The position numbers and the translations under genes were made by a program. Below, one piece after another: positions 1 through 7,051 of a stretch of DNA of 11,675 nt (positions are counted from its first letter, which is position 1; each line of letters starts with the position of its first letter). The notes under the pieces were generated by a model. The model made no database searches and was not told where the DNA came from. It saw nothing but the letters and a program-made list of their open reading frames with translations. Source of the stretch: Spirochaetaceae bacterium (GTDB lineage Bacteria > Spirochaetota > Spirochaetia > Treponematales > Breznakiellaceae); the NCBI GenBank assembly GCA_031279965.1, contig JAITHM010000067.1:1-11675 (forward strand), read 5' to 3'.

Positions 1-1
1 T

Positions 2-337
2 ATAGCGATACCCATTCTGTTCCGTCTCGGCTGGCATCCCGGGTTTATTAAGGTCAAGAACCTAGATGTCTATCTGTTGGGTAAAGCCGGCCTTACCACC
101 GACATTTATAGCGGCGATATAGATGACATAGTGGAAAGAAGTCCGTTTACGTTCTCGTTCGGCGGCAATATTGGGGTAAAGTATTTCTTTACTCCGAAGA
201 TTGGTGTCTTTCTGGAGGCCGGGGTCAATTTCTACAACCTCGATCATGAGGCTGTTGCTGGGAGTCTCCACACCGACATCAACAATTATGTCACGCTGGG
301 CGTAAGCATCACGCGGGATAAAAAAAAGAAGGATTAG
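2..337 (+). CDS. C-terminal part of an outer-membrane beta-barrel protein (5' end outside window)
   Basis: The frame is open from base 2 to a TAG at 335-337, giving about 111 residues of a protein that starts before the window. The TTG at 77 lies inside this open frame and is not a likely start. The sequence alternates hydrophobic/aromatic and polar residues in strands ending in turns (FTFSFGGNIGVKYFF, then IGVFLEAGVNFYNL, then YVTLGVSIT). This is typical of the last hairpins of small outer-membrane barrels such as those of treponemes. Its place in the outer membrane is inferred from this pattern, because the signal peptide is not visible. Oddly, the last strand is followed by a charged RDKKKKD tail instead of ending in an aromatic residue, the usual BAM signal. 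A run of eight A (320-327) encodes part of that tail. No specific function can be assigned. Confidence 0.7.
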   Translation: MAIPILFRLGWHPGFIKVKNLDVYLLGKAGLTTDIYSGDIDDIVERSPFTFSFGGNIGVKYFFTPKIGVFLEAGVNFYNLDHEAVAGSLHTDINNYVTLGVSITRDKKKKD

Positions 338-351
338 ATCTCCTTGTAGTT

Positions 352-387
352 GGCAATGCCGGCTGGCATGACGCGGCGGGCATTGCC
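352..387 (+). terminator. Hairpin after the beta-barrel gene, probable terminator
   Basis: A perfect 9-bp inverted repeat, GGCAATGCC at 352-360 and GGCATTGCC at 379-387, encloses an 18-nt loop and is followed by CTTTATTTT. It begins 14 bp after the stop at 337. The T-rich stretch lies on the plus-strand side, so it best fits termination of the plus-strand gene. The convergent binding-protein gene ends at 395, and the hairpin has no T tract in that direction. An alternative smaller hairpin, ATGCC-GGCT-GGCAT (356-369), could compete. Confidence 0.5.
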
Positions 388-394
388 CTTTATT

Positions 395-2233
395 TTACTG
401 CTTTACCCACCAGGTGTCGGTATCAAGATCATAGCGAGGGCGTTCAGAGGGCATCATAAATTTACTAGAGTAAGCGATGCGAAATGCGCTTAGATTCCAC
501 AACGGTATCACATAAAAATTCCAGGTAAGCACACGATCAAGCGCACGCCCCAGCACAAGCAGCCGGTTTTCATCTTCCTGGGCATCGGCGATAGCCTGGG
601 TAAGATAATCAATAGCCGGATCACGGACACCAGCGGTATTCCATGTTGAGTCAATATGTTTACTGTGCCAAACAATCATTAAACTGCTGGACGGTGTTTG
701 GTTTGCATAATAGCCGGATACAATCATATCAAAATCCCGGTTTTGCAGGCGATTACTGACCTGTGTCGTATCAACAATTAGCCTAATGCGCATGTCGATG
801 CCATAGCGGGCAAGATTTCGCTGATATGCTACCGCAATACGCTCCATATCAACATTGTAAAGCAGCAGTTCAAAACTAAAACGTTCACCTTTCTTATTAA
901 CAAGAACACCGTTTTTAAGCTCCCAACCCGCATCGCGCAGAAGCTTAAGCCCTTCCCGCGCCTGCGCGCGAATATACCCGTCACCACTGGTAACAGGCGG
1001 GTTGTATTCTGCGGTAAATACTTCCGCCGGAATTTTATCACGGACAGGGGCGAGTGCGGCGCGTTCATCCGCATCAGGGAGCTCGTGCGCTTCGTATTCA
1101 GTGTTTTGAAAATAGGAACGTGTCCGTTTATATGTTGAATATAAAAGCTGTTTATTCATCCATTCAAAATCAAAAAAATACTGGAGCGCGGCACGGATTC
1201 GTCTGTCAGAAAAAAGAGTCCGTTCGGTATTAAAGACGAACGCCCGCATCGGCTGAGCAAGCTGATTAGGAATCTCCTCCCGCACTACACGTCCACTGTC
1301 AAAAACAGCACCGGTATACCCTGTTGCCCAGTTTTTTGGTGAAGTTTCAAAACGAAAATCATATTCGCCGGATTTGAATGCCTCAAACGCGACATTGGAA
1401 TCACGATAATAATCAAAGCGCACAAAATCAAAATTATAGCGGCCTTTGTTGACAGGCAAATCGGCAGCCCAGTAATCCTTAACACGCTCATAAACAACAT
1501 AGTGTCCAATCTTATATTCTTTTACCCGGTATGGCCCGGTTCCTTCGGGCGGCTCGATAAGCGGTTCGGAAAAATTGCGTCCTTCCCAAAATGACGCCGG
1601 CATTACAGGCAATGTCGCAAGTGAAATCATCATGTCTTTATCGTGAACAGGATTTCCCCGCGTATCAACAGCCGGTTTACCAAACTCATCAAACTTTTGC
1701 GGGATTGTATAACGCACGCGCCGGTCATCAAGCGCCTCCACAACAACATCTTTGTATTTTGCACGAAACTGAGGAACACCTTTTTCGTAAAATAAAGAAA
1801 ATGAAAACACAACATCATGTGCTGTTATAGCTTCGCCTTTTTGATTCTTTGCGCGAGGATTTAAATGAAAAATGAAATAAGCATAGCTGCCAGGATATTC
1901 AACACGCTCGGCAATAAGCGGATAGAGCACATCAACTTCATCTTTCGTCGCCTGCATAAGCGTATCGTAGAAATATGCCGTGCCTTCAGCACTGATGCCC
2001 CGCAATGCATAACGATGGAAGTTATCATACGTGCCTATCGCGGCGAGAATCATGCTGCCGCCTTTTGGAGCATCCGGGTTTGCATAGCGAAGATGCGTCC
2101 ACGCGCCGGAACAAAGCGGTTCACCACGCAGGGCAAGGAAGGTCGAACTTTGCAGATTTTGCGCACGGCCTTCCTGAGCAAGGACAAGCGGCGTGCAGAC
2201 AGCGAAACAACAGAGGATAAAAATCTTTCTCAT
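395..2233 (-). CDS. yejA: YejA-type ABC transporter periplasmic peptide-binding protein
   Basis: This 612-residue protein is a family 5 extracellular solute-binding protein (SBP_bac_5) of the YejA branch, which binds oligopeptides in the periplasm for a YejBEF-type importer. An N-terminal signal peptide is visible (basic MRK, then a hydrophobic stretch to about residue 19, with likely cleavage near LVLA or GRA). It has no lipobox, so it is probably soluble. Branch-typical segments include NPDAPKGG (52-59), ITAHDVVFSF (136-145), the LFSDRRIRAALQYFFDFEW region, EVFTAEYNPPVTSGDG and GWELKNGVLVNKKGE. The RALDRVLTWNFYVIPLW stretch lies near the C-terminus. The length matches the E. coli protein, about 600 residues. 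No yejB, yejE or yejF gene is in the window, so it appears orphaned. The ATG (2231-2233) has no good Shine-Dalgarno; a strong promoter sits right against it, so the mRNA may be leaderless. The exact ligand is unknown. Confidence 0.9.
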   Translation of the reverse strand: MRKIFILCCFAVCTPLVLAQEGRAQNLQSSTFLALRGEPLCSGAWTHLRYANPDAPKGGSMILAAIGTYDNFHRYALRGISAEGTAYFYDTLMQATKDEVDVLYPLIAERVEYPGSYAYFIFHLNPRAKNQKGEAITAHDVVFSFSLFYEKGVPQFRAKYKDVVVEALDDRRVRYTIPQKFDEFGKPAVDTRGNPVHDKDMMISLATLPVMPASFWEGRNFSEPLIEPPEGTGPYRVKEYKIGHYVVYERVKDYWAADLPVNKGRYNFDFVRFDYYRDSNVAFEAFKSGEYDFRFETSPKNWATGYTGAVFDSGRVVREEIPNQLAQPMRAFVFNTERTLFSDRRIRAALQYFFDFEWMNKQLLYSTYKRTRSYFQNTEYEAHELPDADERAALAPVRDKIPAEVFTAEYNPPVTSGDGYIRAQAREGLKLLRDAGWELKNGVLVNKKGERFSFELLLYNVDMERIAVAYQRNLARYGIDMRIRLIVDTTQVSNRLQNRDFDMIVSGYYANQTPSSSLMIVWHSKHIDSTWNTAGVRDPAIDYLTQAIADAQEDENRLLVLGRALDRVLTWNFYVIPLWNLSAFRIAYSSKFMMPSERPRYDLDTDTWWVKQ

Positions 2234-2489
2234 GCACAGTATTTTATCTGCTCTTTATGATTCTGTCACTATAAGCGTGCTCATGCAATAATTCTAAGTC
2301 TAGGCCATCCGCTCAGTATCGCCTTGGGCTTAAATACAAAATCTGCTTGAAGTATGCCTGAAAGCTCCACTGCAAACAAAATGATAACGCACTCCCGAAG
2401 CTATGTGTTTTTTTTTAAAAGTATTCTTACGTTATTTTAACTTCTCGAAGAAGAATTTTAAAACATATATCTGCAATTTGGAGGAAGAT
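2234..2489. other. Divergent intergenic region
   Basis: This 256-bp gap lies between the divergently transcribed binding-protein and lipoprotein genes. It holds the promoter of the minus-strand gene close to its start. Toward the lipoprotein there is a run of nine T (2408-2416), a short 5-bp inverted repeat CTTCT-CGA-AGAAG (2441-2453), an A/T-rich stretch and a GGAGG ribosome-binding site at 2480-2484. I could not pick a convincing -35/-10 pair for the plus-strand gene; TATATC-like sequence at 2464-2471 is the best but weak candidate. No gene or RNA is evident. Confidence 0.5.
2241..2269 (-). promoter_or_regulatory. Sigma70-like promoter directly abutting the yejA-type gene
   Basis: On the minus strand there is a -35 GTGACA (complement of 2264-2269, 5/6 to consensus), a 17-bp spacer and a -10 TAAAAT (complement of 2241-2246, 5/6). 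Only seven bases separate the -10 from the ATG at 2231-2233, so transcription would begin at or next to the start codon. This fits the absence of a Shine-Dalgarno sequence. It is a match by eye, with no expression data. Confidence 0.5.
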
Positions 2490-4712
2490 ATGAAGTATAT
2501 TAAACAGTATTGTGTATTTGGGATGATGGCGGCATGTATTCCGCTTGTACTTAGTTCTTTCGCATGTAAGGCGAGTGGATTTAGCACACAAGGAGATAAC
2601 GACGCAAACGCGCAGACTAACGCACAAGACCTGTACCTCGAAACGCTTGAACTTAGCTATAAGAGTGATATATCACAAAATCTTATTGCTCAATTTGCGA
2701 AAGAGGTAAACGGATATTCTGTTGCACTAACAGGACATGAAAATGATAAGCTGGTGGTGAATGCAACGACGGAAGACAAAGACATTACCATTGCCGTTAT
2801 GGCCAAAGGAACTACAACAACAGAAATGGCTGTTCCCAAAGCGGGAGAAAATGGATTTGATATTGAAATTTTGCTGTCAAAATCCAGCGGAGAAACAGGC
2901 AAATATACCATCACAATTACTCCTGCTCAACTTAGTAATGATGATAATAATGATTTACAAAATCTCGTTATTGCCTATGCTGCCGGCGATGTGAATCTTG
3001 TTCAGAACTTTAGTTCAATAAATACAACATATTCAATTCATGCTGTTAAAGACAAAACAAGCGCCGAAGTAACAGCGACTGCCGCATCAAAGACATCAAC
3101 TGTAGAACTTATTTATGCATCAAACTCCAAAGGCAGTGCCACAGGAGGTAAGAGTGCAACTATCGGTCTTCCTGCATGGAATAGCCCTGCGCAGACGCTT
3201 GTGGCACGTGTTACCAGCGCGAAAGGTCAGGCACGAGACTGGATCGTTGCAGTTAATGCGTATCGGACTAAAACAGTAACATGGCAGGGGATTGTTCAGT
3301 ATCAGGATGCTGATAAAGTTATAACGAATGTTACTGCACGTGATGCGGCAATGACGACACAGACGGCAAAACTTAGTACACTTAACGCACGTACCGCAAA
3401 CTGGGTGCTTGATATTTCTGAAACATGGATGCCGGAATCATTTTTGGTAACATTAAAAGACAGTAACAATATCGCCTACGAAAGCACCGCGCTTTTTCCC
3501 CAAATTACTAGTCCCGCCACAGCAATAATGCTGACTGTGAATGCGCGCGATACCGGCACCCGTATTGCAAACGCAAATGAGCTTGTCAGTAAATTAGGAA
3601 ACGATCCAACAGGGAACTATTCTCTTGCAAATAATATTGATCTTTCTGAGTATGTTGATTCACAGGGCAAATCTGCTGTATGGAACGGTCCTAGCGGATA
3701 TAAAGGCACATTTTACGGGAATGGTTATACGATAAAAAATTTGATACTCAAAAAGAATGCTGTACAGGTAGGGCTTTTTTCAACGGTAGAAGACGGCGCC
3801 GTGATGCAAGATTTTACACTTGAAGTTTCCAACGAATCTCCCAATGACACGATTAGCAATGTTCACTTTGGCGGCATCGTCGGCAAAGCACACGGGACTA
3901 TGACGGTTCGTAATGTTATGTCGCGCGGGACATTGTCATTTTCTGATATTGTAGCAGACGGCTTTATACTGATTGGCGGTATCATTGGCGAAACAGAACT
4001 TAGCCCGGGCAAGCTTATTACCCTTGAACGCTGTGCATCAATCTTGGACATTACAATTATGAACGGAAATCGCAGCGATACAAACACGCTGGGATTTGGC
4101 GGACTTATTGGCAAAGTTGCCAAAGGTGCACATGTTATCAAAAACAGTTACGCAGCAGGAAATATTCATGTTACAAATACCGGCAATAAACGGCTTGCGG
4201 CAGGCGGACTTATTGGGGATGTCTGGGGAACAACGCTAACCATTTCTTCTTCGTATGCTGCCGGAGAAGTTATTGCGGTAAATAAAAATACATCATGGGC
4301 GGACGACCGTAGATTGTATGCCGGCGGACTTATTGGCGAGTCAAAGCAGAATTCAATAATCACGATTGAAAATTCGGCAGCGCTTAATCCTAAAGTCCTT
4401 GCAGTAGCATCGTACACCGCCGGCGCACATTTTGGACGGTTGATTGGTGGTGTTTATGGACAGCATACAGCAGTTTATAACAACAATGTTGTGTGGAGCG
4501 GCATGCATACCGGCACCACTACAGCCGGTACCGCGGATACTGCGATAGAGGCACTCGACAGTCCCAAAGGATTTGGCGTTGAAGATACCGTACAGGGATT
4601 GCGAAACGCTTCACTCGTCTGGACTGGTATGACAAGCTACCTGAACCTGGATCCGGCAATATGGGATGTTTCCGGCGTATCCCAGGGAGTGTGGCCTAAA
4701 CTCCGCCCCTAG
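2490..4712 (+). CDS. Large surface lipoprotein with cadherin-like sandwich domains and GLUG-type repeats
   Basis: The ATG at 2490 is chosen because GGAGG (2480-2484) lies 5 nt upstream and a signal peptide follows at once. The frame is open from 2403, but those 29 extra residues give no export signal. The product has 740 residues. A hydrophobic segment (about 9-22) leads to SSFAC, a relaxed spirochaete-style lipobox with Cys26 as the likely lipidated residue. Residues of about 48-145 and 155-258 look like two cadherin-like beta-sandwich domains. From about 362 a GLUG-type region begins (YSLANNIDLSEY; GTFYGNGYTIKNL), with GG[IL][IV]G motifs at residues 461, 496, 537, 572 and 612 and a degenerate GRLIG at 649. 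The 35-41 residue period suggests a beta-solenoid. The C-terminus is hydrophilic and may be exposed. A surface adhesion or carbohydrate-contact role is possible but not shown. It stands alone, with convergent genes downstream. Confidence 0.88.
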   Translation: MKYIKQYCVFGMMAACIPLVLSSFACKASGFSTQGDNDANAQTNAQDLYLETLELSYKSDISQNLIAQFAKEVNGYSVALTGHENDKLVVNATTEDKDITIAVMAKGTTTTEMAVPKAGENGFDIEILLSKSSGETGKYTITITPAQLSNDDNNDLQNLVIAYAAGDVNLVQNFSSINTTYSIHAVKDKTSAEVTATAASKTSTVELIYASNSKGSATGGKSATIGLPAWNSPAQTLVARVTSAKGQARDWIVAVNAYRTKTVTWQGIVQYQDADKVITNVTARDAAMTTQTAKLSTLNARTANWVLDISETWMPESFLVTLKDSNNIAYESTALFPQITSPATAIMLTVNARDTGTRIANANELVSKLGNDPTGNYSLANNIDLSEYVDSQGKSAVWNGPSGYKGTFYGNGYTIKNLILKKNAVQVGLFSTVEDGAVMQDFTLEVSNESPNDTISNVHFGGIVGKAHGTMTVRNVMSRGTLSFSDIVADGFILIGGIIGETELSPGKLITLERCASILDITIMNGNRSDTNTLGFGGLIGKVAKGAHVIKNSYAAGNIHVTNTGNKRLAAGGLIGDVWGTTLTISSSYAAGEVIAVNKNTSWADDRRLYAGGLIGESKQNSIITIENSAALNPKVLAVASYTAGAHFGRLIGGVYGQHTAVYNNNVVWSGMHTGTTTAGTADTAIEALDSPKGFGVEDTVQGLRNASLVWTGMTSYLNLDPAIWDVSGVSQGVWPKLRP
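4098..4336 (+). repeat. Three identical 14-mers inside the GLUG region
   Basis: GGCGGACTTATTGG occurs at 4098-4111, 4203-4216 and 4323-4336, each time in frame as Gly-Gly-Leu-Ile-Gly. The spacings of 105 and 120 bp are multiples of three. The earlier rungs at 3870 and 3975 encode similar residues with different codons, so the last three rungs may share a more recent origin. Confidence 0.85.
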
Positions 4713-4724
4713 GCAACAGAATCT

Positions 4725-4753
4725 CCCCCTCCCCTTCCTTTAGGGGGAGGGGG
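4725..4753. terminator. Perfect 10-bp G/C hairpin between convergent genes
   Basis: CCCCCTCCCC (4725-4734) pairs exactly with GGGGAGGGGG (4744-4753) across a 9-nt loop, 12 bp after the lipoprotein stop codon. Neither side carries a proper T tract (plus side TATATTCTAG). It could be a bidirectional terminator between the lipoprotein gene and the convergent 178-aa gene ending at 4794, or a copy of a dispersed palindromic repeat. The hairpin itself is plain in the sequence; its role is inferred. Confidence 0.5.
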
Positions 4754-4793
4754 GTATATTCTAGTTGTGTATCATTTAATTTTGGAGGCAGCG

Positions 4794-5330
4794 CTAAAGG
4801 CTGGTAAGATAACAAATGCCCATGAGTAGAAGGGCGCGCCGGAATTCAAAATTCGCCTGCGGGGAAATGTCCGCAAGATGCTTACCATACCAACAAAAAA
4901 GTCCAAGCTGAATATCAATACGAAAAGCATATTCAAGAAGATCGGTCTTTTTGCTCTGCTCACCAAAAAAGAGAAAACCAAACTCTTCCAGGATTATGCC
5001 AAAGTCCGCAAGAGCATTGTCATAATTACCGGCTCCGGCTTTCGTAACAAACGTTTGAATTCGCGCCCCAATCTTTTCTTTGCGGATTTTATCGGCTTTA
5101 TCAACCCATGTTTTTGCGATAAGCAATGAACTGTTTTTGTGAAAATGCTGTAAGAGCCCTTGGAATTCCGTGTCTGAAGAGAAATTCCGTTCATAAGCAG
5201 ATTCTACACCGAGCAACTGAGCATATTTCTTAATGGCATCAAGACCTGCTCCTTCACGAAAAAGATTTAATGCCGATTCTTTATATTCTGTGGGCAGAAA
5301 ATCGGCATCGTGTAAAATCGCCGTGCTCAT
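4794..5330 (-). CDS. Unrecognised 178-aa protein, downstream of pheS
   Basis: I do not recognise this protein. The ATG (5328-5330) is preceded by AAGGAGA about 10 nt upstream, a good ribosome-binding site. The gene follows pheS on the same strand after 31 bp with no terminator between them, so the two are probably co-transcribed. The product is predicted cytoplasmic: there is no signal peptide and no clear membrane helix. It seems largely alpha-helical, with amphipathic stretches around 14-42, 55-92 and 105-125. Aromatic-rich segments (EEFGFLFFGEQ; QLGLFCWYGKHLADI) and a hydrophobic C-terminus (RALLLMGICYLTSL) suggest buried helices or a protein-protein interface. A link to translation is suggested only by its position. 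It could equally be a lineage-specific gene that happens to follow pheS. Confidence 0.75.
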   Translation of the reverse strand: MSTAILHDADFLPTEYKESALNLFREGAGLDAIKKYAQLLGVESAYERNFSSDTEFQGLLQHFHKNSSLLIAKTWVDKADKIRKEKIGARIQTFVTKAGAGNYDNALADFGIILEEFGFLFFGEQSKKTDLLEYAFRIDIQLGLFCWYGKHLADISPQANFEFRRALLLMGICYLTSL

Positions 5331-5361
5331 GGTGTAGTTTCTCCTTAAAGTGTGCCCTCTG

Positions 5362-6942
5362 TCAAGATCGCCTCATTCGCACCGCTTCAATATCGCAGCT
5401 AAAAAGATCACGCAGGTCAGAAAGCCCCAGCGCCATTAACGCCATGCGGTCTATACCGATACCCCAGGCGGCAACAGGAACATGAACGCCCAGTGATTCG
5501 GTTACTTCGGGCCGAAAAATCCCCGAACCGCCCAGTTCAAACCAGCCGAGATCAGGATGTTTGATATGCACTTCGATTGAAGGTTCTGTAAATGGAAAGT
5601 AGCCAGGCACATACTTTACGTCTTTTGCTCCGGCAACTTCAACGGCAAACATTTCCAGCATACCAAGCAGCGTGCAAAGGTTTACATCTTCACCCAGCAC
5701 AATTCCTTCAGTTTGATAAAAATCAGAAAGATGCGTTGCATCCACTTTATCGTAGCGGAAACACCGGAGTATCCCAAAATATTTGCCAGGAATTTTTGCA
5801 TGTGGCAAGGTTTTTGCCGACATTACTGTTCCCTGGCTGCGCAGAATAAGCCGCCGTGTCATGGAGCGGTCAAACGTATAGTTCCACCCCCGGCTTCCTG
5901 TAGCTCCGCCATTTTCATGCGCGGCGGCAATGTTGGTAAGCCAGGGTTCTTCGATAGAAGCCGCTTCGTCCGGTTCGGTCACATGATATACATCATGAAT
6001 ATCCCGTGCGGAATGGAATTGCGGCATAAAGAGCGCATCGCAATTCCAAAACTCAGTTTCAACCAGAGGGCCGTCAAATTCTTCAAAACCCAGCGAGACA
6101 AGCTTGTCTTTTGTGTGTTCGAGAAACTGCGCATAGGCATTGGTTCTTCCGGCAAGCAGCCGCGAGGGCGGCACCTGCACATTATAGGCGCGAAACTGCA
6201 TCCCCTTCCACGAACCTGTTTCAAGCATTTCGGCAGTGAGTGCGCCGGTCTCGTTGCCGCTTATGCCTGCGTGCTCAAGTGCCTTTGCAAGCTCATCCCG
6301 ATCTGGTGAAAGTGTCCAGATGACCGTTTCACGCTCGACAATACGGAAGGGCGCATCAGCGGCGCCGCGCTTTTTTGCAATTTGCAGCATGATTTTCTGT
6401 TCGTCACCAGATAATTCCGCCGCGGCAATAGGGGCTACCGCCCCTTTGTCGAGCAATACGCGGAGTGCGCCAAGATACACCGCCGCCGCACCGGATGCTG
6501 GACGGCCGTCAACAAGCTGATCTTTCGGCAGTGTTAAAGTAACTTTTTTGGCATCATCAAGAGCAAGAACATTCAGTTTTGCAAGATTTCCAAAAGCGCT
6601 TCCAGCATCTTTGGGCGAAATTTGAAGATTTCCCGCAATTTCAGGAAGTGTAAGGCCATTTTTATGTTGAATAAGCTTTAAAATACGCTCTTCAGGACTG
6701 CCTTGTTCTTTCCAAAGTCGTCCTAATGCTGTTATTTCGTATGATAGGGCTGTTTCACGCCGTTTTTCGGTAACAAGCTGCTTCGCTGCAAGCCAGGATA
6801 GCGCTTGATTTCCGTTTCCCGCCTTAAATTCAAGGTCGCGTTCAATCTTCTCGACACTCAGTTCACTATCTACCGAATAGGCGCGTATGATTTTTACCTC
6901 CAACGGGTGAAGATTTTTTACAACAGTTTCGATGTGTTCCAC
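5362..6942 (-). CDS. pheS: Phenylalanyl-tRNA synthetase alpha subunit, archaeal/eukaryotic type
   Basis: PheS carries the class II catalytic core that activates phenylalanine and, with PheT as (alpha-beta)2, charges tRNA-Phe in the cytoplasm. At 526 residues it is much longer than typical bacterial PheS (about 330-350) and matches the archaeal/eukaryotic form. N-terminal winged-helix-like modules fill about the first 200 residues (LTLPEIAGNLQISP at 97-110). The core follows: FDGPLVETEFWNCDALFMPQ (289-308, motif 1 region), CFRYDKVDATHLSDFYQTEG (394-413, motif 2), the amino-acid pocket segments FTEPSIEV (451-458) and ELGGSGIFRPEV (469-480), and motif 3 GIGIDRMALMALG (494-506). Translation starts at a GTG (6940-6942) with GGAGG 6 nt upstream (complement of 6949-6953). 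Spirochaetes are known to have archaeal-type PheRS. pheT does not follow; a 178-aa unknown gene does. Confidence 0.96.
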   Translation of the reverse strand: MEHIETVVKNLHPLEVKIIRAYSVDSELSVEKIERDLEFKAGNGNQALSWLAAKQLVTEKRRETALSYEITALGRLWKEQGSPEERILKLIQHKNGLTLPEIAGNLQISPKDAGSAFGNLAKLNVLALDDAKKVTLTLPKDQLVDGRPASGAAAVYLGALRVLLDKGAVAPIAAAELSGDEQKIMLQIAKKRGAADAPFRIVERETVIWTLSPDRDELAKALEHAGISGNETGALTAEMLETGSWKGMQFRAYNVQVPPSRLLAGRTNAYAQFLEHTKDKLVSLGFEEFDGPLVETEFWNCDALFMPQFHSARDIHDVYHVTEPDEAASIEEPWLTNIAAAHENGGATGSRGWNYTFDRSMTRRLILRSQGTVMSAKTLPHAKIPGKYFGILRCFRYDKVDATHLSDFYQTEGIVLGEDVNLCTLLGMLEMFAVEVAGAKDVKYVPGYFPFTEPSIEVHIKHPDLGWFELGGSGIFRPEVTESLGVHVPVAAWGIGIDRMALMALGLSDLRDLFSCDIEAVRMRRS

Positions 6943-6961
6943 AAATAGCCTCCACAGCGCA

Positions 6962-6970
6962 AGTATACCA
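6962..6970 (-). promoter_or_regulatory. Extended -10 promoter for pheS
   Basis: The minus strand reads TGG-TATACT (complement of 6962-6970), an extended -10 with a 5/6 hexamer match. No good -35 lies 16-18 bp upstream, which extended -10 promoters tolerate. Transcription would start near 6955, leaving a leader of roughly 12-14 nt that contains the GGAGG (6949-6953) before the GTG start. Confidence 0.45.
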
Positions 6971-7005
6971 GAGCCTTTGTAATTTATACTACCTTGCTGC
7001 CGTTC

Positions 7006-7031
7006 AGCGTAGTTGCTAGGACGACTACGCT
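7006..7031 (-). repeat. 8-bp inverted repeat after the ABC gene
   Basis: AGCGTAGT (7006-7013) and ACTACGCT (7024-7031) form a perfect 8-bp stem with a 10-nt loop, starting 21 bp past the ABC transporter stop (7052). It may mark the 3' end of the three-gene operon. No T tract follows on the minus strand, so calling it an intrinsic terminator would be a stretch. Confidence 0.35.
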
Positions 7032-7051
7032 CAAAACGCTATCACTTTGCA

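Noticed and set aside
1865..2260. 131-aa plus-strand open frame
   Set aside because: It is antisense to the N-terminal part of the YejA-type gene and ends in that gene's promoter. Nothing supports it as a protein.
2403..2489. 29-residue extension of the lipoprotein frame
   Set aside because: It has no ribosome-binding site and would bury the signal peptide. The ATG at 2490 has GGAGG 5 nt upstream.
5713..6309. 198-aa plus-strand open frame
   Set aside because: It is antisense to the conserved catalytic core of pheS, with no recognisable domain.
7006..7031. Intrinsic terminator after the ABC gene
   Set aside because: The 8-bp stem is real but no T tract follows on the minus strand, so it is recorded only as an inverted repeat.
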